The notes: a model not told the origin generated them from the letters alone. Shown: positions 9,986 through 20,142, counted from the first letter of the stretch. The stretch is 64,000 nt of DNA from Neoalteromonas flava (GCF_002807685.1 NZ_PEAX01000003.1:124001-188000); one strand, 5' to 3'. Translations and numbers: made by a program.

Positions 9986-11362
9986 TTACTGCGCAAGTTG
10001 ATAGATTCTGACATAATCAACTTCCATGCGAACTGGGAATATCGAGTCGTCGATAGGCCCCCCAGCACGTCCCCAGGCGCCACCAATGGCTAGATTCAAA
10101 ATGACATGATAGGGGTGATCAAACGGCCACGACTCCCAGCCAGTGCCGTCATTTTCATAATAGAAATAAGGGACTTCATCAAAACTGATAATGATGTATT
10201 CGGGCGACCATTCGAGTGAATACAAATGAAATTCAGTATCTACTGACTGTCCTTCAATGCTGGCTTTGCGCTGTTGCCAGTTCATCCAATAATAGGCTTT
10301 GTTGTGTACGGTACCGTGAACGGTTTGCATGTCATAACCGACATGTTCCAGGATATCGATTTCGCCGGAATTGGGCCATGCATCACAAGTGGAGCTCCCT
10401 TGCCAGTCCTCACCGGCTCCACACTTTGTGGCATACTTAAATGGATTGGACGGCAGCATCCAGGCGGCGGCCCAGGTTCCTTGCCCCTTGGGCACTCGAG
10501 CTCTTACCTCGACCTTGCCATAGAGAAAATCACCCTTGCCTTGATTGTGTAGGCGCGCAGATGTGTATTCTGCATTCGCGTATGTCTCTTTGTGTGCTTC
10601 GATAATCAAATGACCATTCTCTACTCGAGCATTTTTGCTCCGGTCAGTATAGGCTTGATCTTCATCATTCACTTTTCTAGCAGGCCAGATATCGAATGAC
10701 CATTTGTTGGGATCCGGTGCTCCGTCGTTGGAAAATTCGTCGTTCCACACCAACTGCCAAGCGCGCTCGTCTTCAATTGCTTGTTTACGCACAATGATCG
10801 CGTGGATTAGAGGGGCACCTTGAATCGCTTTGAGATGTATATTGAGGGTTTGGTCATTAACATTGACGCCATAAACGCTACGTACTAACGCCGATACAGG
10901 TTGATTATCGCGCGCTAAACGTACGTCTAGCTGCTCAACGACAACGTCGTCTTCAGCCAAAATGTCAAACACGCGCTCGCCGACAGCAATATCGTCGGGT
11001 TCAGCAAATTTAAAGGTAACCGCATAGCGGCCATTTTCGACGGGCAGATTGATTAGCAGGTCAGATTCGCGACTTACCCGGTAACTTTGATAAAGCTCTG
11101 GGTCTTGAGTACCTTTTATCTCCTCAGACTTACCTTTATCCGCGGCTAAGCTCAAATCGTCAGCAGCGTATTCTACCCCATCTTTGCCGCGATAGGCGGG
11201 ACCACCAAAATTGATCGCCGCAACAACGCCATCAGCAAACGGTGTAGTTATTTGTGGCGTCGCATTAAGCTGTGTTTTGTCGTCGGTAGATTGAGTGCAG
11301 CCTGCTAAGTAAACCACAAATGTAAGTAGTATTAACAGTGGGAGGCGAACAGCTTGCAACAT
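9986..11362 (-). CDS. GH16 laminarinase lipoprotein with malectin-like domain
   Basis: 458 residues. A lipoprotein signal peptide ends in the lipobox LAGC (Cys22), so the protein is membrane-anchored, probably on the outer membrane. Residues about 45-195 (AAINFGGPAYRGKDGVEYAA onward) resemble the malectin/di-glucose-binding fold. The GH16 domain follows from WQLVWNDEFS, with the catalytic motif EIDILE (E334 nucleophile, D336, E339 acid/base). GH16 subfamily-3 enzymes cut internal beta-1,3-glucan bonds. It is the first gene of an apparent operon with the phosphorylase. AGGAAA lies 9 nt before the ATG. Confidence 0.93.
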   Translation of the reverse strand: MLQAVRLPLLILLTFVVYLAGCTQSTDDKTQLNATPQITTPFADGVVAAINFGGPAYRGKDGVEYAADDLSLAADKGKSEEIKGTQDPELYQSYRVSRESDLLINLPVENGRYAVTFKFAEPDDIAVGERVFDILAEDDVVVEQLDVRLARDNQPVSALVRSVYGVNVNDQTLNIHLKAIQGAPLIHAIIVRKQAIEDERAWQLVWNDEFSNDGAPDPNKWSFDIWPARKVNDEDQAYTDRSKNARVENGHLIIEAHKETYANAEYTSARLHNQGKGDFLYGKVEVRARVPKGQGTWAAAWMLPSNPFKYATKCGAGEDWQGSSTCDAWPNSGEIDILEHVGYDMQTVHGTVHNKAYYWMNWQQRKASIEGQSVDTEFHLYSLEWSPEYIIISFDEVPYFYYENDGTGWESWPFDHPYHVILNLAIGGAWGRAGGPIDDSIFPVRMEVDYVRIYQLAQ

Positions 11363-11838
11363 AGATCCATTTCCTACTTAAAAATCTTTTCACGCCCGCA
11401 GTTCGGTCGCAGTTATGCACGGAAAGTAGTTCATTGCAGGGTAAACACAACCTAAATAAGCTAAGGCGGACTGGCGCTGCGATTAAATGTACCAGCCTAT
11501 TTGGAGATGAATTTAAGGGGTATAAGTCGTTCTCTAACCGAGCCAGTTGGACTGCGAAAGAGACCATTTGAGCGCAAACTAGGTTGTTTAAGTCAGCTTA
11601 CTGTTTAAGCTGACCATGAGTTCAAAAGGCGCGTACTAATTGCTCGCCTTTATTGCAACCATGTCCCAACCTGAAAGCCGTTTATTGTTCGCAATTGCGG
11701 CTTTTTCTTTGCTTAATTGCTGCACACCAGATAAAAAGCGCAACAACGTTTAGCCAAGTGTGGTTTTACGTTTTGAATTTATTATGGACAGCGGTAAAGG
11801 TCAGCCCACCCTATTGGTGGGCTTTCTAGTCGACATGA
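11363..11838. promoter_or_regulatory. 476-bp intergenic region between GH16 and the GPH transporter
   Basis: No convincing gene. It must hold the GH16 promoter on the minus strand and the transporter terminator. Two hairpins are visible: AGCCCACC/GGTGGGCT at 11803-11823, 16 bp past the transporter stop, with only a weak T-run; and AAAGCCG/CGGCTTT at 11674-11704 enclosing the palindrome CGCAATTGCG, followed on the plus strand by TTTTCTTT. No clear -10/-35 pair was fixed. Confidence 0.5.
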
Positions 11839-13305
11839 TCAGCCCAGTTCGTCAGCCACATTGATGCTTCCGCGGCGGACCTCTAACTGCTGCCGCGTCT
11901 CCGCCGCGCTTTCTTCGGTGATTGGGTATTTGGCTATAACCAAAATTGCAATGAATGAACAAACTGCAGGAACGAAGGCATCAAATACCCGCATTAACAT
12001 TAGCGCGTCGTCTGATTGAGCTGAGCCCAAGTCAACGTCGAAACCAGTGACGTTGAGTAACACGCCGCCTGCTGCAAGCGCAACCGCTTGGCCTAATTTT
12101 ACTACCCACCAGAATATGGACCCGTACATCCCTTCTCGGCGTTGTCCAGTATTTAATTCATCTGCATCACACACGTCGGCCACCATAGAGCCCACCAATG
12201 TGAATAAGCTCCCCAACCCGAATGCATACAGAGGAACAGGCAAGAGCAACAGCGCTGGATTATTCGGGTCATAGCAGAACCACTTTAAACAGTAGCCAAA
12301 CGTTGCGATGCCAATGGTAATAAAGAAGGCTTTACGCTTACCGTACAGACTGGATAATTTTGCGGTTACTAAAATTACCACAAAAGCTGACAATCCCAGC
12401 ACAGTTCCAGCCCAACCCGCATATTCTGCGCCGAGTGATTGGTTACCAGCAAACACGTAATAAATGATTACGTAGGATTGGAAGGAAGCAACCATAATAA
12501 AGCCGTTAAAAACCAAAAATGTGGCAATACAGAGCGCTAGAAAGGGCTTGAAGGAGATCGTGATCGCGAAACCTTTAAAGAAGTCTTTAATACTGCTCAT
12601 CGGCGGTTCGACTTGATTAAGCGCTTTTGATTGTTTTTCAAACAAGCTCGCTTGCGGCTCTTTCAAAAAGATCGCCGGTAGAATGCCAACGCCGATAGTA
12701 AATGCGCCAATGATCATAGCCAGATAACCCGCACCTTCGAGCATATTGTCGAACAAGGCTTCATGTTGCATGAACCATAAAAACCATGGGGAAACTAAGT
12801 AAGCAAGTTGACCCATAAAATTTTGTGTAGCCATCAAGCGCGTGCGTTCATGGTAGTCAGGCGTCAGTTCGTAGCCTAACGCTACCCACGGAGTCGCAAA
12901 CATGGTGTAGGCCAAATAAAAAATTAACGAACCGATTAGAAAGTACCAAAAGTAAAAGCTTTCGCTTTGTCCCTCTGGTAATTGCCACAAAATTATAAAG
13001 AAAATGCCGGTAAGAATCGCTCCGCAGAAAATATACGGCCGACGTCGTCCCCAGCGACTACGAGTGCGGTCAGAAATATAGCCCATTAACGGGTCTGTAA
13101 TCGCGTCAGTAAGGCGAGGTAGTGCCCCTAATAAGCCAACTAGCGCAGGATTCATACTTAATCCAAGGTTAAGGACGATAACCATTCCGCCGATCGCGGC
13201 AGCTAAAAGATTATTTACGATAGCGCCAAAACCATAAACGCATTTTAATAAAAACGGGATTTTGTCTTTTTCTAGGGTTTCGGCGTGCAGAGCAGTAGAG
13301 TTCAT
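11839..13305 (-). CDS. MFS transporter, GPH (MelB-like) family
   Basis: 488 residues with about 12 membrane segments. The N-terminal half has LPRLTDAITDPLMGYISDRT followed by SRWGRRRPYI, the signature of glycoside-pentoside-hexuronide:cation symporters. AAGGA lies 7 nt before the ATG. These carriers move mono- and small oligosaccharides with Na+ or H+. It is divergent from the first GH3 gene across 273 bp, so the two probably share a control region. The likely cargo is glucose or laminari-oligosaccharides, inferred from context only. Confidence 0.85.
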   Translation of the reverse strand: MNSTALHAETLEKDKIPFLLKCVYGFGAIVNNLLAAAIGGMVIVLNLGLSMNPALVGLLGALPRLTDAITDPLMGYISDRTRSRWGRRRPYIFCGAILTGIFFIILWQLPEGQSESFYFWYFLIGSLIFYLAYTMFATPWVALGYELTPDYHERTRLMATQNFMGQLAYLVSPWFLWFMQHEALFDNMLEGAGYLAMIIGAFTIGVGILPAIFLKEPQASLFEKQSKALNQVEPPMSSIKDFFKGFAITISFKPFLALCIATFLVFNGFIMVASFQSYVIIYYVFAGNQSLGAEYAGWAGTVLGLSAFVVILVTAKLSSLYGKRKAFFITIGIATFGYCLKWFCYDPNNPALLLLPVPLYAFGLGSLFTLVGSMVADVCDADELNTGQRREGMYGSIFWWVVKLGQAVALAAGGVLLNVTGFDVDLGSAQSDDALMLMRVFDAFVPAVCSFIAILVIAKYPITEESAAETRQQLEVRRGSINVADELG

Positions 13306-13578
13306 TCAAATTCCTTGGCGGGGAACACAGAGTCTGTTAACAGATTGTTAAGCCCATAGTTAAGATTGCCCAGACCCATAGCAACCCATATTCGGCAGGC
13401 TGGGTTTTATCATGCGATAAAATGGTCAAAGCTGAATTGTTAACGATATTTAACATCTTGTATCCGCGTCGACTTTAGACAAATCCATTTGACCGCATTC
13501 GAATTGCATCACTAACATATTTCCATACAGTCGGAATATCCACAATAACAATTCTTTCGTGACCCGAGCAAAACGACT
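13306..13578. promoter_or_regulatory. Divergent promoter region with repeated GTTAA elements
   Basis: This region separates the minus-strand transporter from the plus-strand GH3 genes. GTTAA occurs at 13336-13340, 13347-13351 and 13359-13363, spaced about one helical turn, and again at 13439-13443 next to TTTAAC. The first copy sits in the 10-bp palindrome CTGTTAACAG. These are candidate operator half-sites for the locus regulator; the GTT core recalls LytTR sites, but the 11-12 bp period is shorter than the usual 21-22. Confidence 0.4.
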
Positions 13579-15807
13579 GTGAGTAAATCTGCCCAAAACG
13601 CGACCAATGAATTAGCATTATCTGCCCATCGCACAGATGCCGAAAACCTGTTGGCACAGATGACGTTGTCGGAAAAGCTCGGGCAAATGAATCAGTTGAA
13701 CGGTGAGAACGGTCAAATTAGTACTTCCCTCGCTGCCGAGGTGCGCAAAGGGAATGTGGGCTCGATTATCAATGAAGTTGACCCTAATACCGTTGCTGAA
13801 CTACAGCGAATTGCGCGACAAGAAAGTCGTCTGGGCATACCTTTGCTAGTGGGGCGAGATGTTATTCATGGTTTTGCGACCATATTTCCGATACCTCTAG
13901 GCCTAGCATGCTCTTGGAACGAAACGCTAGTCCACGATGTGGCTAGATTCAGTGCCTGTGAGGCTTCATCGGTCGGTATTAATTGGACGTTTTCACCGAT
14001 GATTGATGTTGCACGGGATCCGCGTTGGGGGCGAATCGCAGAGTCATTTGGTGAAGATCCTCTGCTCGCATCTCGGCTAGGTAATGCAATGGTTTGCGGG
14101 TATCAAACCGACGATCCAACCCAAGCCACAGCAATAGCAGCGTGTGCCAAACATTTTGCAGGCTATGGCGCGTCAGAGAGTGGTAAAGACTACAATACAA
14201 CAAACCTCAGTGAGCATGAGTTACGGCATGTTTATTTGCCGCCGTTCAAGGCGGCTAGTGATGTTGGTGCAATGACTTTCATGACATCGTTTAGTGACCT
14301 CAATGGGGTTCCTGTCTCTGCCAACAAATGGCTACTCACTGATATTCTTAAAGATGAATGGGCGTTTATTGGTTTCGTAGTGAGTGATTGGGCTTCAGTT
14401 GATCAACTGATCGTGCATGGAATTGCCGCTGACCGAGCGCATGCCGCTGATCTTGCCCTGAATGCTGGGGTTGATATGGAAATGGTCAGCCAAACGTTTA
14501 TAGAGAACGCTGCAGCACTGCTCGAACAAGGACGCATCAAACTGTCTCATATAGACCAAGCTGTGTTGCGTATTTTGCAGGTCAAGCTCGCTTTGGGCTT
14601 GTTTACTCGAGAATCGTCAACAACAGCTGAGTCATTAACCAAAGCGTCACTGGATTTAGCGTACGAAGCTGCGTTGCAAAGCTGCGTCTTGTTACAAAAT
14701 AGGCGTCAGGTTTTACCCCTGGAGGCTGAAAACCTAAAGCAGATATCAGTATTAGGGTTTTTGGCTGACGATGATTACGAGCAGTTAGGCACTTGGATAT
14801 TTGATGGTCGCGCCGAACATTCAACAACTTTACTATCTGCACTACATGGAGTATTGCCCGCTACTTCAAACATCCATTATCACCCCGTGTTTGAACATTC
14901 GCGGGATACTTCGCATCAGAATATTGTTGAAGCTGCAGCGACTGCTGGTAATAGTGACGCAGTTATTTTGTGTTTGGGTGAAGAAGCAATATTATCGGGA
15001 GAAGCTCATTGCAGAGCTGATATCACATTACCGGGAGCACAAGCCACCCTTGTGCATACGCTGGCAGAAACGCTCAAAGGTTCTGGTAAACCACTGATTT
15101 TGGTGATCATGGCTGGGCGTCCATTGGTTTTGACTGAATTAGTGGATAAAGTTGATGCCATTTTATATGCCTGGCATCCAGGACATCGTGGGGGCGACGC
15201 AATCGCTGATCTTTTAGTCGGGAATCGTTGTCCTGAGGGTAAATTACCGGTGTCATTTCCGCGCCATGGTGGGCAAATCCCAATCTACTACGCGCACAAA
15301 AATACCGGGCGTCCTGTGACCCATGATAATTATGCCCATATGAATGAATTTCCTATGCGTGCAGAGCAAACCTCATTGGGAATGGCGGCTTCGCACATGG
15401 ACACTTATTTTACCCCGTTATATTCATTTGGTTATGGACTTAGCTATGCCTGCTTTGAGTACTCTGCGTTGCGCCTTAGTCAAGATTTGGTGAAATTGAG
15501 TGAACGCTTTAAAGTATATCTCTCTGTTCACAATAACAGCCATGTGGCGGGCACCGAAATCGTACAGCTTTATATGCGTGATCCGGTTGCCAACGTCACT
15601 CGACCGGTTAAAGAGTTGCTTGATTTTCAGCGCGTTGAATTAAATGCCTTAGAATCGAAAGAGGTATGTTTTGAGGTGGATACAGCACGCCTCGGTTTTT
15701 ATAATCAATCTAATCAATACTGTGTTGAGGCAGGAGAGTTCTGGTTCGGCGTTGGGCCTGACAGTGATTGCGAATTGAGCGCCAAAATGACATTGGTAGC
15801 GCAGTAG
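13579..15807 (+). CDS. GH3 beta-glucosidase, cytoplasmic
   Basis: 742 residues from GTG. No signal peptide is present, so it acts in the cytoplasm. The order is the full GH3 layout: TIM barrel, alpha/beta sandwich and C-terminal fibronectin-III-like domain (about 600-740, starting near LYSFGYGLSY). The nucleophile is D270 in FVVSDWASV. KHFAGYG and the ER/DPRWGR motif are also present. It should hydrolyse terminal beta-glucosides, here probably short laminari-oligosaccharides left by the phosphorylase. It is followed 2 bp later by a second GH3 gene. An upstream alternative start was not found; the Shine-Dalgarno match is weak. Confidence 0.9.
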   Translation: MSKSAQNATNELALSAHRTDAENLLAQMTLSEKLGQMNQLNGENGQISTSLAAEVRKGNVGSIINEVDPNTVAELQRIARQESRLGIPLLVGRDVIHGFATIFPIPLGLACSWNETLVHDVARFSACEASSVGINWTFSPMIDVARDPRWGRIAESFGEDPLLASRLGNAMVCGYQTDDPTQATAIAACAKHFAGYGASESGKDYNTTNLSEHELRHVYLPPFKAASDVGAMTFMTSFSDLNGVPVSANKWLLTDILKDEWAFIGFVVSDWASVDQLIVHGIAADRAHAADLALNAGVDMEMVSQTFIENAAALLEQGRIKLSHIDQAVLRILQVKLALGLFTRESSTTAESLTKASLDLAYEAALQSCVLLQNRRQVLPLEAENLKQISVLGFLADDDYEQLGTWIFDGRAEHSTTLLSALHGVLPATSNIHYHPVFEHSRDTSHQNIVEAAATAGNSDAVILCLGEEAILSGEAHCRADITLPGAQATLVHTLAETLKGSGKPLILVIMAGRPLVLTELVDKVDAILYAWHPGHRGGDAIADLLVGNRCPEGKLPVSFPRHGGQIPIYYAHKNTGRPVTHDNYAHMNEFPMRAEQTSLGMAASHMDTYFTPLYSFGYGLSYACFEYSALRLSQDLVKLSERFKVYLSVHNNSHVAGTEIVQLYMRDPVANVTRPVKELLDFQRVELNALESKEVCFEVDTARLGFYNQSNQYCVEAGEFWFGVGPDSDCELSAKMTLVAQ

Positions 15808-15809
15808 TC

Positions 15810-17690
15810 ATGGCGACTTTAATGAATTATCGTCAGCAAGCCGAAGCCATGGTCAAAAAGCTGACCTTAGAGCAAAAAATTGGTCAAATGACTCTCGCGG
15901 ATCAGTCAACTTGCACCGTTTCTGATGTGACTAACTATAAGTTGGGGGGCGTCATGAGTTCTGCTGGCTCATGCCCAGAGCCGAATTCTGTTGACTCATG
16001 GGTAGGGATGATCGATGGGTTTTGGGATGCGGCATTGGCAGTCGATGAGGCAGTCAAAATACCCTTGCTCTATGGTCTCGATGCGATTCACGGTAATGCC
16101 AATGTGCAGGGTGCTACCATTTTTCCGCACAATATCGGCATAGGGGCTACGGCTTCTGCTACTACGATTAAAAATCTCGCGGCTATAACGGCCGATGAAG
16201 TCAGGGCCATCGGCGCTAACTGGATCTTTGGTCCTAATTTAGCCATGGCACATCACTATCATTGGGGCAGAATGTATGAGAGTGTTTCAGCAGAGCCCAA
16301 TGTCACCAGTGACTTTGCACGAACATACATCGGGGCAATAAACGAATATCGCAATGATTATCCACTTCTTGCATGCGCTAAGCATTTTGTCGGTGATGGA
16401 GGCACTGCTCACGGCATTGAGCAGGGCGATATGCTGGCAAATGCTGATGAATTAGAACGGCACGTTGCACCATTTAGTGCGGCGATTGATGCCGGTGTGC
16501 TTTGTATTATGGTCGCATTCAGCAGTTGGAATGGCGAAAAGTGCCACAGTAATCGCTATTTGATCGAGCAAAAACTCAAGCGAGATCTGGGATTCAATGG
16601 TTTTGTTTTATCCGATATGCAAGGTGTAAACTACGTCGATGATGATTTGTATAAAGCTGTTGGACAGAGTGTCAACGCTGGCATCGATATGTTTATGGTG
16701 CCGCAAAATTGGCGTAACTTTCAAGAGTTACTCACTAAACACATTGAACTGGGCAGTGTTTCGATTAATCGCATCGATGAAGCAGTAAGTCGGATCTTAA
16801 CAGCAAAGTTAGCACGTGGGCTGTTTTCCGCTCTGAAGCCTTCAGAGCGATGCGTCCCTTATCGAAAACGGTTTGGCAGTCCTGGACACCGTGCGGCAGC
16901 AAAAGAAGCAGCAGTGAAAAGTTGTGTACTGCTGAAAAATGACAATGATTGCTTGCCTCTGCAAGCGCAGCAGCGTTTGCTAATAACTGGTCGCGGAGCC
17001 TCACACACCGGAATGCAGTGCGGGGGATTTACTATTGACTGGCAGGGAGTTGATGCACCTAACGGGGTGCAAGGTGCCACTTCTATCGCACGAGGTTTAC
17101 AGCAATATGCTGCATCAAGTCAGACACTTTCACCCGAAGAAGTAAAGAAAGCCGAGACTCTGGATTTTGATGTTGCTGTTGTAGTACTCGGTGAGCGTCC
17201 GTATGCAGAAGGGATTGGTGATATCCGTCCGAATGACCAAGTATTGCTGGAATCCAGCAGTCGGGTAGAAGGTAATCTCACTCTACAGCCTCCCTATGGG
17301 CGCAGCTTGGCACTGTGCGACTTGCATCCAGAGGATGGGCAGCTAATCCAAGCTATTGCCGCGCGCGGCATTCCTATTGTAACCGTGCTCCTGAGTGGAA
17401 GACCATTGATTATCGATCAGGAGTTTGCGCTTTCGCAGGCCTTTATCGCAGCTTGGTTGCCCGGCAGTGAAGGGGACTGCATTGCTGATCTGTTGTATGC
17501 AAAACGTGAGTTTAGTGGGCGTTTACCGTTCGCATGGCCTACCGAAAGCGCCGTGATCGAATTGCCGCTGATCAATAACAGTATGCCTTATCGTGAGCGT
17601 TGGCCCAGGGGGCACAGTTTAGTCAGCGAAAAATTGACGTCTAAACGTGAAAACACACCGCGACTTGTCGCCTTTAAATCAGCACATTAA
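15810..17690 (+). CDS. Second GH3 exo-beta-glucanase/glucosidase, cytoplasmic
   Basis: 626 residues from the ATG 2 bp after the previous stop; an in-frame opening extends upstream into the neighbour but overlaps it needlessly. The nucleophile is D269 in GFVLSDMQGV, and KHFVGDGGT marks the ExoI-like GH3 branch that acts on beta-1,3/1,4-gluco-oligosaccharides. It lacks the fibronectin-III-like tail of its neighbour, and in this branch the second domain carries the acid/base. No signal peptide is visible, although many relatives are secreted, so a cytoplasmic partner role to the first GH3 is inferred. Probably the same transcript as the neighbours on both sides. Confidence 0.87.
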   Translation: MATLMNYRQQAEAMVKKLTLEQKIGQMTLADQSTCTVSDVTNYKLGGVMSSAGSCPEPNSVDSWVGMIDGFWDAALAVDEAVKIPLLYGLDAIHGNANVQGATIFPHNIGIGATASATTIKNLAAITADEVRAIGANWIFGPNLAMAHHYHWGRMYESVSAEPNVTSDFARTYIGAINEYRNDYPLLACAKHFVGDGGTAHGIEQGDMLANADELERHVAPFSAAIDAGVLCIMVAFSSWNGEKCHSNRYLIEQKLKRDLGFNGFVLSDMQGVNYVDDDLYKAVGQSVNAGIDMFMVPQNWRNFQELLTKHIELGSVSINRIDEAVSRILTAKLARGLFSALKPSERCVPYRKRFGSPGHRAAAKEAAVKSCVLLKNDNDCLPLQAQQRLLITGRGASHTGMQCGGFTIDWQGVDAPNGVQGATSIARGLQQYAASSQTLSPEEVKKAETLDFDVAVVVLGERPYAEGIGDIRPNDQVLLESSSRVEGNLTLQPPYGRSLALCDLHPEDGQLIQAIAARGIPIVTVLLSGRPLIIDQEFALSQAFIAAWLPGSEGDCIADLLYAKREFSGRLPFAWPTESAVIELPLINNSMPYRERWPRGHSLVSEKLTSKRENTPRLVAFKSAH

Positions 17691-17719
17691 TTTCCACAAT
17701 ACCTTGAGTAAGGAACACT

Positions 17720-19285
17720 ATGTTAAATCATCGATTAGCCTTGTATTACACTGTAATCGTTTCTTTGGGTGGGTTTATTTTCGGCTTTGATGCTTCGGTT
17801 ATATCAGGTGCAGTGGGCTTTGTAGCGACAGAGTTTTCTTTGTCAGCGTGGCAGCAAGGGTTTGTGGTTAGCTCACCGACACTGGGTGGTATTGTGGCGA
17901 CATTTTTAGCCGGTGCAATATGCGATGCTATTGGGCGCAGAAAGACCTTGCAGATAATTGCGTTTTTGTACTTGTTATCCGCAGTGGCATCAGCCTTCGC
18001 GGTAGATTATTGGATGTTAATTGCGGCACGGTTTATTGGTGGTATGGCATTTTGTTCACTCATGATTGCTCCTATCTACATTGCTGAAATCAGTGCACCA
18101 GAGCATCGTGGCAAGATGGTTTCGGTCAATCAATTCAACATTGTGATTGGTTTTTCGGTCTCTTATTTTAGCAATTATTACTTATTGCAAATGAGTCAAA
18201 GCCCTGCAGATTGGGTACAAACATTGGGTATTGGAGACAATGTTTGGCGTTGGATGTTAGGAATTGAGATCATTCCCGCACTGTTATGGTTTGTGCTTTT
18301 ATTTACGATTCCGCGCAGCCCTCGCTGGTTGGCGCTGAATGGTCATAAAGACGAAGCCTTAAACGTATTAAATAAATTGTTTGACGCTAATCAGGCTAAG
18401 CAACACTTTGCCGAAATTACGCATGTTGGTACTACCGAAAAACCCGCTTTAAAAGTTCGCCTTGCAGAACTCTTTGGTAAAACCATGCGGTGGCCAATAA
18501 TCATTGGTTTGATCGTCGGGATATCGCAACAAGTGACCGGTATCAACGTCGTCTTTTTCTATGCACCGACTATTTTTGAGCAGAGTGGGGTGGGTACTAA
18601 TGCCGCCTTTATGCAGGCTATTTTTATCGGTGTGGTAAACGTTATTTTCACCATTCTCGCAATGGTATTGATTGATCGGATTGGTCGTAAACCGTTACTC
18701 ATTGTTGGCTTGTCTGGCGTTATTATTAGTATGTCTATCTGTGCCTATGGTTTTAAATCGGCTACCTATTCGCTGGATGAGGCAACAATCAGTGAAGTCG
18801 TGGCTAGTACTAATGACGCAGAATTAACCCAGTTGTCAGCCTTGTCTGGGCAAGTGTTTGAGTCCGATGTTGCTTTTAAGGAAGCGTTGCGCAGCACAGT
18901 GGGTGAAGCCGTATTCAATAAACATCAAGGTGCCATTCTACAAAGCGCAAGCAATATGAATGCAATGCTTATTTTGGCCGGCATAATTGGCTTCGTGGCT
19001 TCATTTGCAATGTCCTTGGGGCCTGTTATGTGGGTTATGTTTTCGGAAATATTTCCTAATCATTTGCGTGGGATTGCGATTTCGTTGGTTGGCGTGGTGA
19101 ATAGTTTTGTGAGCTTTATGGTTCAGTTAGTTTTTCCTTGGGAATTGGCGACGCTCGGCGCCGCGATGACATTTATGCTGTACGGTGTTTTTGCCTTTAT
19201 TGGACTATTGTGTGTGCTGCGCTTTGTACCAGAAACTAAAGGAAAATCCCTTGAGCAAGTGGCGCAAACACTGAAAGCGGCTTAG
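17720..19285 (+). CDS. MFS sugar transporter, sugar porter family
   Basis: 521 residues, 12 membrane segments. Family signatures are present: GFDASVISGAV in TM1, GRRKTLQ and DRIGRKPLLIVG in loops, IPRSPRWLALNGHKDEA mid-loop, and PETKGKSLEQ near the C-terminus. Relatives are GalP/XylE-type proton symporters for hexoses and pentoses. An extra loop of roughly 60 residues lies between TM8 and TM9 (about 350-415), longer than in GalP. It follows the GH3 pair by 29 bp in the same direction. Glucose or a glucobiose is the likely substrate by context. Confidence 0.88.
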   Translation: MLNHRLALYYTVIVSLGGFIFGFDASVISGAVGFVATEFSLSAWQQGFVVSSPTLGGIVATFLAGAICDAIGRRKTLQIIAFLYLLSAVASAFAVDYWMLIAARFIGGMAFCSLMIAPIYIAEISAPEHRGKMVSVNQFNIVIGFSVSYFSNYYLLQMSQSPADWVQTLGIGDNVWRWMLGIEIIPALLWFVLLFTIPRSPRWLALNGHKDEALNVLNKLFDANQAKQHFAEITHVGTTEKPALKVRLAELFGKTMRWPIIIGLIVGISQQVTGINVVFFYAPTIFEQSGVGTNAAFMQAIFIGVVNVIFTILAMVLIDRIGRKPLLIVGLSGVIISMSICAYGFKSATYSLDEATISEVVASTNDAELTQLSALSGQVFESDVAFKEALRSTVGEAVFNKHQGAILQSASNMNAMLILAGIIGFVASFAMSLGPVMWVMFSEIFPNHLRGIAISLVGVVNSFVSFMVQLVFPWELATLGAAMTFMLYGVFAFIGLLCVLRFVPETKGKSLEQVAQTLKAA

Positions 19286-19361
19286 TAGGTAAAAGTGCAA
19301 TGATACCGCTTCCTGAAGCTGCTATGCTGGCTGCGGATATCGTTAAGTGAGATGGGTGGAA

Positions 19362-20090
19362 ATGCAAAGCAGGGTTTTAGCATGTTTGCTGTATTTCTTT
19401 AGTTGGCAAATCGGTGCTGCAGAGTACGTCATTGCTGTTAATGAGTCTTATCAAGGAAATGTTGATAAGGGGGAGTTACAAGCAATATTCGACGAAATGT
19501 ACCGGCCTTTAAATATTCGCCCTGTAGTTGCATTTTATCCCTCAAAACGCGGCTTACGTTTGGCTAACTGGGGAGAGATTGACGCTGAGTCGGCGCGTTT
19601 ACCAGAAGTCGCCAAGCAATATAAAAATTTAATTCAAGTTCCAGAGCCAATTTATCAACACGAACTAAAGTTTTTCTGCCTGGTGGCAGAAAAGTGCCAA
19701 CTAAACTCGACGAATATTTTAGGTATTGTCAGTGGCTTCCAGGCGGCGCCAGCTTTTTGTGAACAATTCAATCTGCAATGTTTGTTTAATCAGGATGCAA
19801 CTTTCTTGAGAACTGCGTTATTGAACGGCGGTGTTGACGCATTAGTGGGCAGTGAAGGGACGTTATTACATGTTTTATGTGATGCGCCTGTAAAAACTGT
19901 TTATTTTCGTAATGAGACTTCTTATCCATTCGTTAGTTATCATCTGGTCAACCGCAAACATGAGGACAAAGTTGCAGCCCTAAGTGATTCTATCAAGGCG
20001 ATGCGAGAGCGTGGCGTATTCGCAACCTTCTTTTCGCGAATATCTAAGCCACCAGAGGATTGTAAAATTAAATTGATTGAGTCCAGTTAA
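19362..20090 (+). CDS. Periplasmic solute-binding-protein-like (family 3 type)
   Basis: About 242 residues from ATG 19362; a GTG at 19347 in the same frame is possible but would add charged residues before the signal peptide. A signal peptide (MQSRVLACLLYFFSWQIGAA) precedes EYVIAVNESY and the pattern of a type-II periplasmic binding protein. The region FDEMYRPLNIRPVVAFYPSK resembles the opening lobe of SBP_bac_3 proteins common in Alteromonadales. No ABC permease or ATPase is adjacent, so it may be a stand-alone sensor or orphan. Substrate unknown; catalytic use is not expected. Confidence 0.55.
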   Translation: MQSRVLACLLYFFSWQIGAAEYVIAVNESYQGNVDKGELQAIFDEMYRPLNIRPVVAFYPSKRGLRLANWGEIDAESARLPEVAKQYKNLIQVPEPIYQHELKFFCLVAEKCQLNSTNILGIVSGFQAAPAFCEQFNLQCLFNQDATFLRTALLNGGVDALVGSEGTLLHVLCDAPVKTVYFRNETSYPFVSYHLVNRKHEDKVAALSDSIKAMRERGVFATFFSRISKPPEDCKIKLIESS

Positions 20091-20142
20091 CCGATACGGC
20101 TAGAATGGGCGCATCGTAGTTTTAGGTTTCAGGGAATAGGTG

